A stretch of DNA of 64,000 bases from an uncultured Clostridia bacterium (GTDB lineage: Bacteria > Bacillota > Clostridia > Christensenellales > Aristaeellaceae): positions 93,836 to 157,835 of the forward strand of contig CAKUFA010000001.1 of the NCBI GenBank assembly GCA_934647165.1, in the 5' to 3' direction. The notes under the pieces are model-generated. The model did not search any database and was not told where the DNA came from. It saw only the letters and a list, made by a program, of their open reading frames with translations. Position numbers and translations under genes: made by a program. Positions 48,674 through 57,399 of this stretch are shown one piece after another (position 1 is the stretch's first letter; every line of letters begins with the position of its first letter).

Positions 48674-48697
48674 CGTCTGTTTCCGGCTGGTTTTTTT
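48658..48697 (+). terminator. Terminator after ftsQ
   Basis: GCCGGA-GACG (48658-48667) pairs with CGTC...TCCGGC (48674-48687), followed by TGG and seven T residues. The stem includes the ftsQ stop codon. Confidence 0.75.
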
Positions 48698-48739
48698 CAG
48701 GAAAAAACACGAAAAGCCGCTCCATGGCGGTCAAAACCC

Positions 48740-48768
48740 TTGCAATCCATGGAAAAACCGGGTATAAT
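48740..48768 (+). promoter_or_regulatory. Promoter P1 of ftsAZ
   Basis: TTGCAA (48740-48745), a 17-bp spacer and TATAAT (48763-48768) lie about 160 bases before ftsA. Confidence 0.75.
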
Positions 48769-48860
48769 GGCAATGATATACTGGATGGATTAGCTGTGCT
48801 GTCCTTTACAGGGCATCAGGCACGCCCGCCGAAGATTGTTCTTCTCAATGGGACGGTATT

Positions 48861-48871
48861 TGTGGTATAAT
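48861..48871 (+). promoter_or_regulatory. Extended -10 promoter P2 of ftsAZ
   Basis: TGTGGTATAAT holds the extended element TGnTATAAT, with only a poor -35 box (TCTCAA). It is about 55 bases before ftsA. The remaining 48698-48926 gap has no gene. Confidence 0.55.
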
Positions 48872-48926
48872 GTCCTGAGAACGTTTTCCATCAACGTTCC
48901 CGAGAAACAGGGGGTATGAAGGACCT

Positions 48927-50120
48927 ATGAAGACCACGGTTGCGGCCATCGACTTTGGCACAAGCAAGATCGTTACCCTGGTCGCGGAAAATAGCGGCTC
49001 GCAGCGGTGTGATATCGTGGGCGCGGGTATCGCCGCTTATGATGGCTATCTGGAGGAAGGGTGGAACAATCCTGCCGCGCTGGATGCAGCCATTCGCCAG
49101 TCTGTTTCCGAAGCGGAGAGCCAGAGCCATCGTAAAATCCATGCGCTGAATATTGGCGTTCCGGGCGCATTCACCCGGGTGTATGCCACCAAGGTGACCA
49201 TTGACCTCAAGGGCACGGCTCCCCAGGTCACCGCGTCCGATGTGAAGGACGTGTTCAAGCAGGCCGCCGCTAATCTGGACAAGCTGCCTGGTGTGGTCAT
49301 TCATTCCAGCCCGGCGTGGTTTACCGTGGATGATGATAAGAAGACCCTGGAACCTGTGGGATTGAAGGGGCGTCAGCTCAGCGGCCTCATCTCCTTTGTG
49401 GTGGCCAATCAGTTTTTTGTGGATGATGTGAACAACCGTATCCGCGAAATGGGTATTGACGTGGCGGGCTTCTTCTCGACCCCCGCGGGCGAGGCAATGC
49501 TTTATCTCCCGGAGGAGGACCGCGACCGCACGGCAGAGCTTATCGATATTGGCTATCTGAATACCGATATCATGATTATGGAGGGCGATGCGCTCATTTT
49601 CCATGATACGGTTGAGATCGGCGGCGGCAATATTGCGGCAGATCTGGCCATGGGGCTGGATATTCCGCTGTCCGCGGCAGAGGAAATAAAACGGCAGTAC
49701 GTGTTTGGCCTTGCCGCGCCGGATACGACTTATGATGTGCCTGCGGCCGAGGGCGGCAAGCCGATGACCTTCACTCGCGAACAAGTGGGGGAGATTATCG
49801 AGGCACGGGTGGATGAAATTGCTGAAGAAATTCAAAAAGCAGTGGATCAAAGCGGCATCAAGTTGGGCAACTGGAGCAATATATACTTGACGGGCGGCGG
49901 ATTGTCTTTCAACCGCGGCGGTAAGGATTATCTTTCCGGCAAGCTGGAGCGCCCCGTGCGCGAAACACCCAAGCGCACCACCAAGCTCAACAGCCATGCT
50001 TTTTCAAGCACACTGGGCTTGATGGATCTCATTATTGACACCATCGAGCAGAAGCGTCAGCCCGCCACCGGTTTCACCGGCAAGGTAAAGGAATTTTTCC
50101 GCAGTCTGCTGGGGTATTGA
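48927..50120 (+). CDS. ftsA: FtsA actin-like division ATPase
   Basis: A 397-residue actin-fold protein that tethers FtsZ to the membrane. The phosphate-1 loop is AAIDFGTSKIVTLVAE. The SHS2-type 1C domain follows near 80-165 (VYATKVTIDLKG ... IHSSPAWFTVDDDKKTLEPV). The phosphate-2 region is ELIDIGYLNTDIMIM, and the adenosine loop is IYLTGGGLSF. The C-terminal KVKEFFRSLLGY is an amphipathic membrane-targeting helix. ftsZ follows after 49 bases. Confidence 0.9.
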   Translation: MKTTVAAIDFGTSKIVTLVAENSGSQRCDIVGAGIAAYDGYLEEGWNNPAALDAAIRQSVSEAESQSHRKIHALNIGVPGAFTRVYATKVTIDLKGTAPQVTASDVKDVFKQAAANLDKLPGVVIHSSPAWFTVDDDKKTLEPVGLKGRQLSGLISFVVANQFFVDDVNNRIREMGIDVAGFFSTPAGEAMLYLPEEDRDRTAELIDIGYLNTDIMIMEGDALIFHDTVEIGGGNIAADLAMGLDIPLSAAEEIKRQYVFGLAAPDTTYDVPAAEGGKPMTFTREQVGEIIEARVDEIAEEIQKAVDQSGIKLGNWSNIYLTGGGLSFNRGGKDYLSGKLERPVRETPKRTTKLNSHAFSSTLGLMDLIIDTIEQKRQPATGFTGKVKEFFRSLLGY

Positions 50121-50169
50121 TGCAACCGCTCTTCCGAATTATTTCGCAATGAAGTCAGGGGGATGAAAC

Positions 50170-51585
50170 GTGATTGAGTTTCAGAAAGATGACCAGACCA
50201 GTTTTGCGTCCATCAAAGTCGTTGGTTGCGGCGGCGGTGGCAATAATGCTGTCAATCGCATGGTAGACGCGGGTCTGCGGGGCGTGGAGTTCATTTCCAT
50301 CAACACGGATCGTCAGGCGTTGGCGCTGTCCAATGCACAGACCAAGATTCAGATTGGTGAAAAGCTGACCAAGGGTCTGGGCGCAGGCGCAGTGCCTGAG
50401 GTGGGGCGCCGCGCGGCGGAAGAAAGCCGCGAGGAAATTGCGCAGGCGCTCAAGGGCGCCGATCTGGTATTCGTCACTGCCGGCATGGGCGGCGGCACCG
50501 GCACGGGTGCAGCGCCCATTGTGGCGGAAATTGCCCGGGATATCGGTGCGCTGACGATCTCCGTTGTCACCAAGCCGTTTGCTTTTGAAGGCAAGCAGCG
50601 CATGAAAAATGCCGAAATGGGCATTGCCGACCTCAAGCAGCGGGTGGATACCCTTGTGGTGATTCCCAACGACCGGCTGCTGCAGGTGGTCAGCAAGGGA
50701 ACGACCATGCTGGAGGCCTTCCGCATTGCCGATGATGTGCTTCGCCAGGGCATTCAGGGCATCAGCGATCTGATCGCCGTGCCTGCGCTCATCAATCTGG
50801 ACTTTGCTGACGTGAAGACCGTGATGGAGTCCGGCGGCATGGCACATATGGGCATTGGCGTTGGCAAGGGTGAAAACCGCATGGTTGAAGCCGCCAAGAA
50901 CGCGATTTCTTCCCCGCTGCTGGAGACCAATATTGATGGCGCGCGCGCTGTGCTGATTAACATCACTGGCGGTGAAGACATCAGCATTGTGGATATCAAC
51001 GAGGCTGCAAACCTCGTCATGCAGGCAGCCGATACGGAAGCCAACATTATCTTTGGCGCAGGTATCGACGAAAGCATGGGCGATGAGGTGCGCATCACCG
51101 TGATTGCTACCGGCTTTGAAAAAACCCCGTTCCCGCCCAAGGAGCCTATTAAGAAGCCTCGTGAGCTGGAGAAGGAGCGCCTCTTTGGTACGGGTTATAG
51201 TGCAGGCAGCTTCGGCAGCTTTGCCAGCGCCCCCAAAACACCTGCCGCAGCAGATTATGAAGCAGATGAGCAGGCCAGCAGCGAAATCCCCGGGTTTGTG
51301 AACACGGCTCGGCCTGCCCCTATGGGTGTGCCGATGCCTGCTTCCTCCGGCTATCAGCCTGGTTTTGGCTACAGCACGCCGCAGCAGGGGCAGCCTATGG
51401 GCTATGGCAACACCCAGCAGCCGCTGTTTAATCAGCAGCCGCAGCAGCCTTATATGCAGCAGTTTAACGGCAGCAGCGTGCAATCTGCACCCGCTGAACA
51501 GCCGATGCAAACGCCTCCACAGCCTTCTTCCATGGAGAAGGATGATCGTGGCGTACCTGCTTTCCTGCGCCGCAACAAGAAATAA
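50170..51585 (+). CDS. ftsZ: FtsZ tubulin-like division GTPase
   Basis: A 471-residue GTPase that polymerises into the Z ring. The tubulin signature GGGTGTGAAPIVAE and the T7 loop NLDFADVKTVMESGGMAHMG are intact. After the globular part (to about residue 320) comes a long Gln/Pro/Gly-rich linker of some 130 residues. The conserved C-terminal peptide (RGVPAFLRRNKK) binds FtsA. The length exceeds the usual 350-400 because of this linker. The start is GTG at 50170, after AGGGGGAT. Confidence 0.97.
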   Translation: MIEFQKDDQTSFASIKVVGCGGGGNNAVNRMVDAGLRGVEFISINTDRQALALSNAQTKIQIGEKLTKGLGAGAVPEVGRRAAEESREEIAQALKGADLVFVTAGMGGGTGTGAAPIVAEIARDIGALTISVVTKPFAFEGKQRMKNAEMGIADLKQRVDTLVVIPNDRLLQVVSKGTTMLEAFRIADDVLRQGIQGISDLIAVPALINLDFADVKTVMESGGMAHMGIGVGKGENRMVEAAKNAISSPLLETNIDGARAVLINITGGEDISIVDINEAANLVMQAADTEANIIFGAGIDESMGDEVRITVIATGFEKTPFPPKEPIKKPRELEKERLFGTGYSAGSFGSFASAPKTPAAADYEADEQASSEIPGFVNTARPAPMGVPMPASSGYQPGFGYSTPQQGQPMGYGNTQQPLFNQQPQQPYMQQFNGSSVQSAPAEQPMQTPPQPSSMEKDDRGVPAFLRRNKK

Positions 51586-51610
51586 CGAATAAAAAGTGCA
51601 TCATTGCTGC

Positions 51611-51651
51611 AAAAAGCAGCGGAGAAACATGGGGGTTCTCCGCTGCTTTTT
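51611..51651 (+). terminator. Terminator after ftsZ
   Basis: AAAAAGCAGCGGAGAA (51611-51626) and TTCTCCGCTGCTTTTT (51636-51651) are perfect 16-bp arms around a nine-base loop. Confidence 0.9.
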
Positions 51652-51670
51652 GCATATTTTCGCATACAAA

Positions 51671-51702
51671 AAAGGCCGCTTTGCTCCTGCAAAACGGCCT
51701 TT
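51671..51702 (-). terminator. Terminator of the hydroxyacid dehydrogenase gene
   Basis: AAAGGCCG and CGGCCTTT form the stem. On the minus strand it is followed by TTTTTTG. Confidence 0.7.
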
Positions 51703-51755
51703 GAAAGGAAGTATTGTGTTGCTTTACAGGTGAAAATCATGTGTTGCGCGTTTGG

Positions 51756-52721
51756 TTATGGCATCCTTCGGAGCTGTTGCACGCCGTTCACCACGTTTCG
51801 CGGTATCACGCCATGGAGTGCATCCAGGATTTGGTTGGCGCATGCTTGTGCCATGGCAAACCGTGTTTCGGTGGTGTTGGTGCCAACGTGCGGCGTAAGC
51901 ACCACATTGCGCAGTTGTTTCAGGCGCTGCGGAATTTCCGGCTCGTTGGGATACACGTCCAGTCCGGCACCGCCGAGATGACCGGTGGCCAGTGCGTCTG
52001 CCAAAGCATCACAATCAATGACTGTGCCGCGGGAAGTATTGATGACGATTGCACCCTGCTTCATGCATGCGATGGCTTGTGCGTTCAACAAATGCCGGGT
52101 TTCATCATTCAGCGGGCAATGGAGAGATACCATGTCTGCCCCGGAAACGAGTGAGCAAACAGCTTGATGCAAAGGAACACCGGCGGGCACATCGTGTCGG
52201 CGCAAGCCGCGCACTTGCATGCCGAAGGCTTCGGCCAGGTGTGCAACTCTATGTCCAATGCGCCCCATGCCGATGATGGCTAACTGCTTGCCTTGCAGGG
52301 TATGCCCCATTTCACAACCCATGGTAAACAGCGATTGCTCTGCTTCTGCACGCACCCGCAGGTTCATTTCGCCAATACGGCGGGACACGGCAAGCATCAG
52401 TCCAACGGCAAGCTCCGCTGTGGCGTGAGCCGTGATTTCCGGAATATTCGTCACGGGAATGCCGCAGGAAGCAGCGGCAACAACGTCCACTGCATCATAA
52501 CCGGAACCATAGTTGGCGATGATTTGCAGCTTTCCTGCTGCCCGAATGAGCGTACTGTCTATCTTTCCGCAGGCGACGATGGCGGAAACATCCGGGATCA
52601 TTTGGAGCAGCTCATCGCGGGAAAAAGCGGTGAAGGGTGCCGGAACCAACAAGGTATGGTGGGTGGACAGGGCGGAAAAACCCTCCAACGGAACACCGTG
52701 GGTGACAAGAACGTTTGCCAT
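51756..52721 (-). CDS. D-isomer-specific 2-hydroxyacid dehydrogenase
   Basis: A 321-residue NAD(P)-dependent dehydrogenase reducing a 2-keto acid, or the reverse. The Rossmann motif is IGMGRIG. Catalytic residues are arginine in NTSRG, glutamate in YPNEP and histidine in TPHVG. It most resembles glyoxylate/hydroxypyruvate or phosphoglycerate-type members; no regulatory ACT domain follows. AGGAGG precedes the ATG. It is divergent from an FAD/Rieske oxidoreductase across 152 bases, which may indicate a shared substrate pathway. Confidence 0.9.
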   Translation of the reverse strand: MANVLVTHGVPLEGFSALSTHHTLLVPAPFTAFSRDELLQMIPDVSAIVACGKIDSTLIRAAGKLQIIANYGSGYDAVDVVAAASCGIPVTNIPEITAHATAELAVGLMLAVSRRIGEMNLRVRAEAEQSLFTMGCEMGHTLQGKQLAIIGMGRIGHRVAHLAEAFGMQVRGLRRHDVPAGVPLHQAVCSLVSGADMVSLHCPLNDETRHLLNAQAIACMKQGAIVINTSRGTVIDCDALADALATGHLGGAGLDVYPNEPEIPQRLKQLRNVVLTPHVGTNTTETRFAMAQACANQILDALHGVIPRNVVNGVQQLRRMP

Positions 52722-52873
52722 AGGAACCTCCTATGTATGAGGTGAAGAGAGTGTGCACAGGCTAAAAGCGGTTCTTTCCATGGAAAAGTGTTTTTTGCCG
52801 TGCGTTGCAAGAGGGGGATAGGCAAAGCCGGGAAATAAACCGAGAGGCCACACAGCCATAGGAGGAAGGATGA

Positions 52874-54241
52874 ATGAAAGACTTACCGGCATGGCAGGAG
52901 AATGCCTTGTGGACGGAATATGCATCCCTTAGAGGGCGCAGACGCACGGATGTAGTCATTGTAGGCGGCGGCTTTACCGGGCTGACATTGGTAGCCGACC
53001 TGGCGGCACATGGGGTAAAAACCATTGTGCTGGAGGCAAAACAGCTGCTCCATGGTGCAAGCATGGCATGCATGGGCATCGTGACCGCTCAAGTGCAGGG
53101 ATGCTATGAAACCATCGCTGGCTACGCAGGGGACGATGCAGCGCGCAGCTATGCCAGGTGGATGCAGCGATGTGTGCGGGAGGTGGGAAATACCTGCCGC
53201 CGCAGAAATTATCAGTGCGGTCTGGCGGCAACAGAGGTATGCCTGCATGAAAGAAGCAGGAGAGAAGCTGAACGTTGGCGCGGAGCACTCGCGCTGGAAG
53301 AACGGCTGCAGTTGCCGTTTGTGCCTATGGAGGATGCAGGTGGCTGTCCTGTGCCGGTGCTGAGCAGCATCGCTTTGCCGGGGCAATGGATGCTGTCACC
53401 CCTTGCCTATGGACAGGAGCTGGCGCGCGATGCTGCAAGGCATGGCGCCGGTATTTATGAACATAGCCCGGTGACGGCGATCGATAACCGAAGCGTGTAT
53501 ACGCCGGAAGGGAGCGTTCAGGCCGAAGCTGTTGTTTTGGCGACTGGCATACCTGCGGGACTCAAAGCGACGGTGACCCTTGCGCGTATGGAACAGCGCA
53601 TGGGGGTGATGTATACCCTGCATGGCGGTGCACCGGCCTATGGGACCCATGTGATGCTTTCCGGCGTTTCCTATCGCGCCATTCCAGGCGGCGAATTGGC
53701 GCGCTGCGATGCAGGGCATGTAGGCAGCCGCAGGCAGGAAACAGCCTGTCGGCAAGCGGAAGGGCGAATTCGAAGGGTCATGGGCGACTGGCAAATCGAA
53801 AATGCGCTTATGCGGCAGGAGGTGTGGAGCAGGGATGGTCTGCCATTGATTGGGCGGGTGGATCCATCCAATGACTGGCTGCTGATGGCAACGGGGTATA
53901 ATGGTTGGGGAGTGGCAGGCGCGAAACTTGCAGCCGACCTTTTGTGTGCGCAGCTTCTGGATTATCCTGAGCGGGATGCCGCATGGTTTTCACCTGCAAG
54001 AAAAGCGCAGAAGGCTGTGGCGAAAGGCATGGCAGCACAGGGGGCTGCATATCTTGCGGGAGCGTTCCATCCCGGGACGCCCAAATGTCCGCATATGGGT
54101 TGCCGCATGCGATACGATGAGATGCAGCGGCAATGGTGCTGCCCTTGTCACGGTTCCAGTTTCACGGTGCTTGGAGAATGTGTGACAGCTCCGGCCATGG
54201 AACACGCCCGAATTTCGCGCCGGCAAAGAACAGACAGATGA
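52874..54241 (+). CDS. FAD-dependent oxidoreductase with C-terminal Rieske [2Fe-2S] domain
   Basis: A 455-residue fusion. The N-terminal DAO-type flavin domain has GGGFTG (31-36) and later FAD contacts ATGYNGWGVAGAKLAADL. The C-terminal Rieske domain holds C405xH407 and C422xxH425 (CPHMG and CPCHG), the complete ligand set. Such fusions are thought to oxidise amines or hydroxyacids and pass electrons through the Rieske centre. The substrate is unknown. The gene contains many cysteines. It is convergent with pepE, with a single base between their stops. Confidence 0.85.
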   Translation: MKDLPAWQENALWTEYASLRGRRRTDVVIVGGGFTGLTLVADLAAHGVKTIVLEAKQLLHGASMACMGIVTAQVQGCYETIAGYAGDDAARSYARWMQRCVREVGNTCRRRNYQCGLAATEVCLHERSRREAERWRGALALEERLQLPFVPMEDAGGCPVPVLSSIALPGQWMLSPLAYGQELARDAARHGAGIYEHSPVTAIDNRSVYTPEGSVQAEAVVLATGIPAGLKATVTLARMEQRMGVMYTLHGGAPAYGTHVMLSGVSYRAIPGGELARCDAGHVGSRRQETACRQAEGRIRRVMGDWQIENALMRQEVWSRDGLPLIGRVDPSNDWLLMATGYNGWGVAGAKLAADLLCAQLLDYPERDAAWFSPARKAQKAVAKGMAAQGAAYLAGAFHPGTPKCPHMGCRMRYDEMQRQWCCPCHGSSFTVLGECVTAPAMEHARISRRQRTDR

Positions 54242-54242
54242 A

Positions 54243-54926
54243 TTAGAGAAAGCCGCCCTCGTAGCGCTGGCGAGGCTGTCCCGGACGGAAGAGCCATGCG
54301 GAAGCGTTTTCCTGGGCATGCAGAACCGTCATGCGGCCGTCCAGCACCATAAGCGCAGAACCGTTTTCCAACGCGATGGCGGGGGTGGGCGCCTGCTGTG
54401 CCATGCAGTCAAAAGCGGCCCAGAATGGCTCATCATAGTGAGGACAAAGGGTGTAGGGAATCAGGCCGAGCCCGTTCATCCATGCGAGCGAGTCAGTACC
54501 ATGGCCAACCTGATCTGTCACACCATGGGCGAACCAGCACAGCGCGCCGGCGCTAAGTCCGCTGAGCACTACGCCGCGCGCCCATGCTTCCCGGAGTACA
54601 TCGTCCACGTGGAGTGTGTGCCACAGGTTCAGCATGGAGAGCGTGTTGCCGCCGCCCACATACACAATGTCGGCATTCAAAAGGGCATCGCGGATGGAGG
54701 ATGGGTCAGGGGGAGAGTTCCACAGGCATAGGGCTTCAACCGTGCAGCCAAGTGCGGTATAGGCTTTCTGAACCTCCTGAATGTATCCGGGATGATCGTG
54801 GCTGGCGGTGGGCAGAAACAGCACGCGGGGCGTGAGCTTGTCCGTCAGGCTGACGATGGCTTCATCAATGGCGCGGGTTTCACCGCTGGCAAGGTTGCCG
54901 CCGCCGATAGCAACAATGGCGCGCAT
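54243..54926 (-). CDS. pepE: Peptidase E-like S51 peptidase
   Basis: A 227-residue serine peptidase of the S51 family (dipeptidase E or cyanophycinase fold). The nucleophile lies in LSGLSAGALCWF, and VYVGGGNTLSML supplies the oxyanion region. A histidine follows in CPHYDEPF. These enzymes cleave Asp-X dipeptides or similar substrates. It starts 15 bases after the rimI stop, so it is likely the last gene of the ribU-tsaE-tsaB-rimI run. Confidence 0.85.
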   Translation of the reverse strand: MRAIVAIGGGNLASGETRAIDEAIVSLTDKLTPRVLFLPTASHDHPGYIQEVQKAYTALGCTVEALCLWNSPPDPSSIRDALLNADIVYVGGGNTLSMLNLWHTLHVDDVLREAWARGVVLSGLSAGALCWFAHGVTDQVGHGTDSLAWMNGLGLIPYTLCPHYDEPFWAAFDCMAQQAPTPAIALENGSALMVLDGRMTVLHAQENASAWLFRPGQPRQRYEGGFL

Positions 54927-54941
54927 GGAGATACCCTCCTC

Positions 54942-55439
54942 TCATTCAGTGACCGTTTCAGGTTCGATGAAGTCTTCTTGCGCTAGGGGCATGTGCTCGC
55001 AAACCATCAGCAATGCGTCCTCGCGGTTATCCTCATAATAGCGCTTGCGCCAGCCAACGCCGACATATCCCAAAGATTTGTAGAGATTCTGCGCGCGCTC
55101 ATTGCTGCGGCGAACTTCCAATGTGGCGTAAGCTGCGCCGAGGTTGGAAAGATACTGCATGAGCGCTTCGGTCAGCTTACGGCCGTAGCCATGTCCGCGA
55201 TAAGCTTCGCTGATGGCGATGTTGGTGATGTGGCTTTCATCCAGGATGACCCATGCGCCGGCATAGCCGATAACCTTCCCGTCCAACTCTGCCACAAGAT
55301 AACGGGCAGCTACATTCCGTGTCAGCTCCTGCTGGAAAGATTCCTTGCTCCAGGGCATGGCAAAAGTGGCCGCCTCAATGGCGACCACCTGATCCACATC
55401 CGCCAGCGTCATACGACGGATGATACATTCATTTTGCAT
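54942..55439 (-). CDS. rimI: Ribosomal protein S18-alanine N-acetyltransferase
   Basis: A 165-residue GNAT acetyltransferase. IRRMTLADVDQVVAIEAATF, HITNIAISEAYRGHGYGRKL (the acetyl-CoA loop) and EVRRSNERAQNLYKSLGYV are diagnostic of RimI. The ATG at 55439 has GGAGG seven bases upstream and overlaps the end of tsaB by 11 bases. rimI commonly sits with tsaB and tsaD; tsaD is not in this window. Confidence 0.92.
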   Translation of the reverse strand: MQNECIIRRMTLADVDQVVAIEAATFAMPWSKESFQQELTRNVAARYLVAELDGKVIGYAGAWVILDESHITNIAISEAYRGHGYGRKLTEALMQYLSNLGAAYATLEVRRSNERAQNLYKSLGYVGVGWRKRYYEDNREDALLMVCEHMPLAQEDFIEPETVTE

Positions 55440-56130
55440 GGTTTGCCTCCACAAGCTGCTTGCACCGCTCTGCGTTGGGGGCGCGGAGATAGAGGGGCAT
55501 CAGCTGAAGATAATCAAGGGTTTCCGTTGCCTGCTCGGCCAGTGCAGCCACGCTGGCCGGGCGCAAAAATGCCTGATGAGGTGCAGCAAACACTGCGCTG
55601 TTTCCCAGCAGCTGGGCAAGGCGTGCGCGGTGTACAGGCATCCCGTCCCCCAGAAAAAGAAAACGATCACCGATGGCGCTGATGGCCGTCACATAGTCCT
55701 CCAGCTTCATGGGTGCGTCAGGCAAAAGACGCTCCGGCGGCAGAGCGGCGGAAAAGGCCGCGCCATAGACCTGGCCGGCACGTGCATCCTGAATGGGGCA
55801 AATGGCACCTGAAAACTCCGTTACACCCGCGGCCATGGCTTCCAGTGCGTTGACGGCAACGCAGGGTTTGCCTGCGCCATGCGCCAGCGCTTTCACGGTG
55901 CTCACGCCGATGCGAACGCCGGTGAAGGAACCGGGGCCGACGACCACGGCCAGCCGATCGAGATCAGACAACGAAAGGCTGGAGGCGGACAGCGCCGTAT
56001 CCACCATAGGCATGAGGTTAGCCGAATGGGTGAGCTTGTTCTGCACAGCGCATTCATAGCGGATAACGCCATCCACCAGTACGCTGACCCCACATACGGG
56101 ACCGGATGTATCAACAGCCAGAAGTTTCAT
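55429..56130 (-). CDS. tsaB: TsaB, tRNA threonylcarbamoyladenosine complex subunit
   Basis: A 233-residue inactive-homologue subunit that dimerises with TsaD for t6A modification at tRNA position 37. The ASKHA fold begins LLAVDTSGPVCGVSVLVDG. The signature VVGPGSFTGVRIGVSTVKAL is clear, as is PIQDARAGQVYGAAF. It follows tsaE by five bases. Confidence 0.94.
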   Translation of the reverse strand: MKLLAVDTSGPVCGVSVLVDGVIRYECAVQNKLTHSANLMPMVDTALSASSLSLSDLDRLAVVVGPGSFTGVRIGVSTVKALAHGAGKPCVAVNALEAMAAGVTEFSGAICPIQDARAGQVYGAAFSAALPPERLLPDAPMKLEDYVTAISAIGDRFLFLGDGMPVHRARLAQLLGNSAVFAAPHQAFLRPASVAALAEQATETLDYLQLMPLYLRAPNAERCKQLVEANHAK

Positions 56131-56135
56131 GGTTA

Positions 56136-56576
56136 TTACTCCTCAAGGTTCAGGGGACGGAAAGAACCACGGGGTGAGAAGGCAATCTCGCGGGTGGTTT
56201 CGTCCACCGGGGTGATGGTGATGGACAGGCAATCCTCCGGAATGGCGTCCGGACACTGCCCAGGCCACTCCACAACGGCAATGCCGTCGCCGCCGAGATA
56301 TTCGTCCATCCCCATTTCATAGAGCTCCTCAGAGCTTTGCAGGCGGTACCAGTCAAAGTGATATAGAGGAATGCATCCGTCCTCGTACACATTCAGGATG
56401 GTAAAGCTGGGGCTGCTCACCGGGCCGGAAATGCCAAGACCATCGGCAAGGCCGCGGGTCAGTTCACTTTTTCCGGCTCCGAGGTCGCCCCATAAAAGAA
56501 GAACATCCCCCGGCAAAAGCAGCTGCGCAAGGCGATGGCCGAGGGCGCGTGTTTCTGCCGGGGAATGTGTCAACAT
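56136..56576 (-). CDS. tsaE: TsaE, ATPase for tRNA t6A synthesis
   Basis: A 146-residue P-loop protein that drives turnover of the TsaBD complex. Walker A is GDLGAGKSELTRGL near 31-38, switch I is in SSPSFTILNVYE, and HFDWYRL plus IAVVEWPG complete the family pattern. AAGGAG precedes the ATG. Only 32 bases separate it from ribU upstream, without a visible terminator. Confidence 0.95.
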   Translation of the reverse strand: MLTHSPAETRALGHRLAQLLLPGDVLLLWGDLGAGKSELTRGLADGLGISGPVSSPSFTILNVYEDGCIPLYHFDWYRLQSSEELYEMGMDEYLGGDGIAVVEWPGQCPDAIPEDCLSITITPVDETTREIAFSPRGSFRPLNLEE

Positions 56577-56608
56577 ATTTGGATCGCTCCTTCAAATTCG
56601 GTTTATTT

Positions 56609-57196
56609 TCAGCGAACGTGCACGTGCAGCAGGGGAGAAAGATGCTTATAAAGCACATAAGTCAACGCGCTGAGCACAACGCCTTTGAGCAGGTTAAACG
56701 GTGCGGTGACGCACAGCAGCAGCTTCCATTCCGTATCCACAAAGGGAACGGCTTTCTGCGCCATGCCGACAACAGCCTCCATGGGCATACCATAGGCGGT
56801 CATGTAGAAAGGAAGCATGATTTGCCAGTTGACCAGCACACCCACAACGATCATGCATATAGTGCCGACCACCATGCCGATGAGGGCGTTTTTGCGGGTT
56901 TTGTGATGCTTGTAAATGAATGCGGCGGGAAGCACCATGGCTGCACCCATGATGAAATCGGCCAACTCACCCACATACATGCTGGTGGAATGCAGCATGC
57001 CAATGAGGGATTTGAGCAACAGAATGGCCAAACCGGCCCATGGTCCCATGGAAAACGCGCCCAGCAGCACAGGCAGGTTGCTCAAGTCCAGCTTGTAGAA
57101 AGCGACCACCGGAATCTCAATGAGAAAGAGGATGGAAGCAAGGGCGGTAAGCACGGCGATACGGGTCAGGTACTGGATGGAAAGGGTTTTCTTCAT
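56609..57196 (-). CDS. ribU: Riboflavin ECF transporter S component
   Basis: A 195-residue, six-helix vitamin-binding membrane protein that works with a shared ECF module. VLTALASILFLIEIPVVAFY, LDLSNLPVLLGAFSMGPWAG and LKSLIGMLHSTSMYVGELAD are typical of RibU. An FMN riboswitch directly upstream confirms the riboflavin link. The ATG at 57196 has AAGGAGG upstream; an in-frame upstream start lies in the riboswitch leader and is rejected. Confidence 0.93.
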   Translation of the reverse strand: MKKTLSIQYLTRIAVLTALASILFLIEIPVVAFYKLDLSNLPVLLGAFSMGPWAGLAILLLKSLIGMLHSTSMYVGELADFIMGAAMVLPAAFIYKHHKTRKNALIGMVVGTICMIVVGVLVNWQIMLPFYMTAYGMPMEAVVGMAQKAVPFVDTEWKLLLCVTAPFNLLKGVVLSALTYVLYKHLSPLLHVHVR

Positions 57197-57213
57197 GGCA
57201 AAAGCCTCCTTAT

Positions 57214-57277
57214 GAAATACGCAAGCCCCTGGAAGCAACTTGCTTTTCAGGGGCGGAAAAACGTATATACGTATTTC
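57214..57277 (-). promoter_or_regulatory. Expression platform of the FMN riboswitch
   Basis: On the minus strand a GAAATACG-complement pair (57270-57277 with 57214-57221, eight perfect base pairs) closes around a GCCCCTG/CAGGGGC hairpin. The inner arm lies just before the AAGGAGG of ribU. No T run follows the stems, so the switch probably controls translation rather than termination. The ACGTATATACGT palindrome at 57261-57272 offers an alternative pairing. Confidence 0.5.
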
Positions 57278-57281
57278 AGCG

Positions 57282-57399
57282 CTCTTCTCTCATCCAGACT
57301 ATACTGTCGGCTCCGGAATTCAACCGGATCGGCTGAGAACAAGGCTCAGTTCGCGGGCTATACCGCCGGTAGGGAATTACACCCTGCCCCGAAGAAGCT
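57282..57399 (-). promoter_or_regulatory. FMN riboswitch (RFN element)
   Basis: The conserved aptamer parts occur in order on the minus strand: TTCGGGGCAGGGTGTAATTC, then CCTACCGGCGGT, a variable stem, CCGGAGCCGACAGTATAGTC and GGATGAGAGAAGAGC. The ends pair (GCTTCTTC with GAGAAGAGC). FMN binding would reduce ribU expression. Confidence 0.95.
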
